Origin: Eubacteriaceae bacterium
GTDB taxonomy: Bacteria; Bacillota; Clostridia; Lachnospirales; Lachnospiraceae
DNA: 64,000 bases
Assembly (NCBI GenBank): GCA_910575665.1
Contig: CAJTFB010000015.1
Coordinates: 28,794-92,793, forward strand
Direction: 5' to 3'
Shown: piece by piece, positions 63,839-64,000 of the stretch
Layout: every line of letters starts with the position of its first letter
Position numbering within the stretch: the stretch's first letter is position 1
Position numbers and translations under genes: made by a program
Notes under the pieces: model-generated
Told to the model about the DNA's origin: nothing
What the model saw: only the letters and a program-made list of their open reading frames with translations
The model's database searches: none

Positions 63839-64000
63839 TCTTATAATCCGCCTTTCCGCTTCGCGAAAGCCACCGATGGGGTCATGAAACCTTAGTTTCT
63901 CTCGCTTCGCTCGTTTCTATTTTCTTTACCTCTTGATATAATCTTTTTATAAGACTGACACACTACAGAACACGTGGAGGTGAGTGGCGGGGCTGTATAG

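Noticed and set aside
63841..64000. Possible hairpin or repeat (cgaagcgag-type) upstream of the GHKL gene
   Set aside because: Short, GC-rich alternating pairs only; the window ends before its extent or any second gene can be judged.

Overview
The window looks like a chromosomal segment of a gut-type Clostridia, most likely Lachnospiraceae. Supporting signs are a PolC-type replicative polymerase beside ispG/rseP/dxr/cdsA/uppS/frr/pyrH, the rimP-nusA-ylxR-ylxQ-infB-rbfA-nrnA-truB-ribF order, GGAGG ribosome binding sites, frequent TTG/GTG starts, a collagen-like surface protein gene and moderate GC. The genus assignment is inference. Almost everything from 3.1 kb onward is on the minus strand. 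Several starts are trimmed here because the upstream in-frame start codon overlaps or precedes the Shine-Dalgarno sequence (the GGAGG of an ATGGAGG... stretch).

Layout: 1-3 kb (+), an XRE-type membrane regulator with a three-gene ABC exporter. 3-7.4 kb, glyA with purD, purN and purM. 7.5-8.5 kb (+), a DRE-TIM aldolase-like gene. 8.6-12.6 kb, scpA/scpB, a phosphoesterase and a Na/Pi cotransporter. 12.8-22.5 kb, the rimP-to-ribF translation operon ending in a MocR regulator, with a structured leader. 22.7-24.5 kb, an ABC exporter. 24.5-28.5 kb, an accessory patch: an array of hairpins, a SIR2-TPR gene, tRNA-Glu and an AIPR gene carrying a nuclease-like motif. 28.6-39.5 kb, polC and the isoprenoid/phospholipid/ribosome-recycling operon. 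39.5-45.5 kb, a bactofilin, a polysaccharide deacetylase, a sugar-binding-domain GGDEF protein and nicotinate salvage (pncA-pncB).

45.6-53.9 kb is a looser region with secreted proteins, a stress-type SDR and three neighbouring frameshifted genes. It also holds an esterase, a DUF4253 protein, a collagen-like gene interrupted by an amber codon and one small ORF with a perfect RBS. 53.9-57.3 kb is a preQ0/preQ1 operon (queD-queE-folE-queC-queF) preceded by a good promoter, a likely preQ1-I riboswitch and a strong terminator. 57.3-59.9 kb is a graveyard of mobile-element fragments (sigma-factor-like, winged-helix, flavodoxin tail). From 59.85 kb to the window edge lies an AT-rich two-gene operon encoding a sacsin-like GHKL ATPase (1032 aa) and a Schlafen/AlbA-like plus PD-(D/E)xK-like protein (294 aa). 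This pair is the best candidate for an undescribed system, probably anti-phage.
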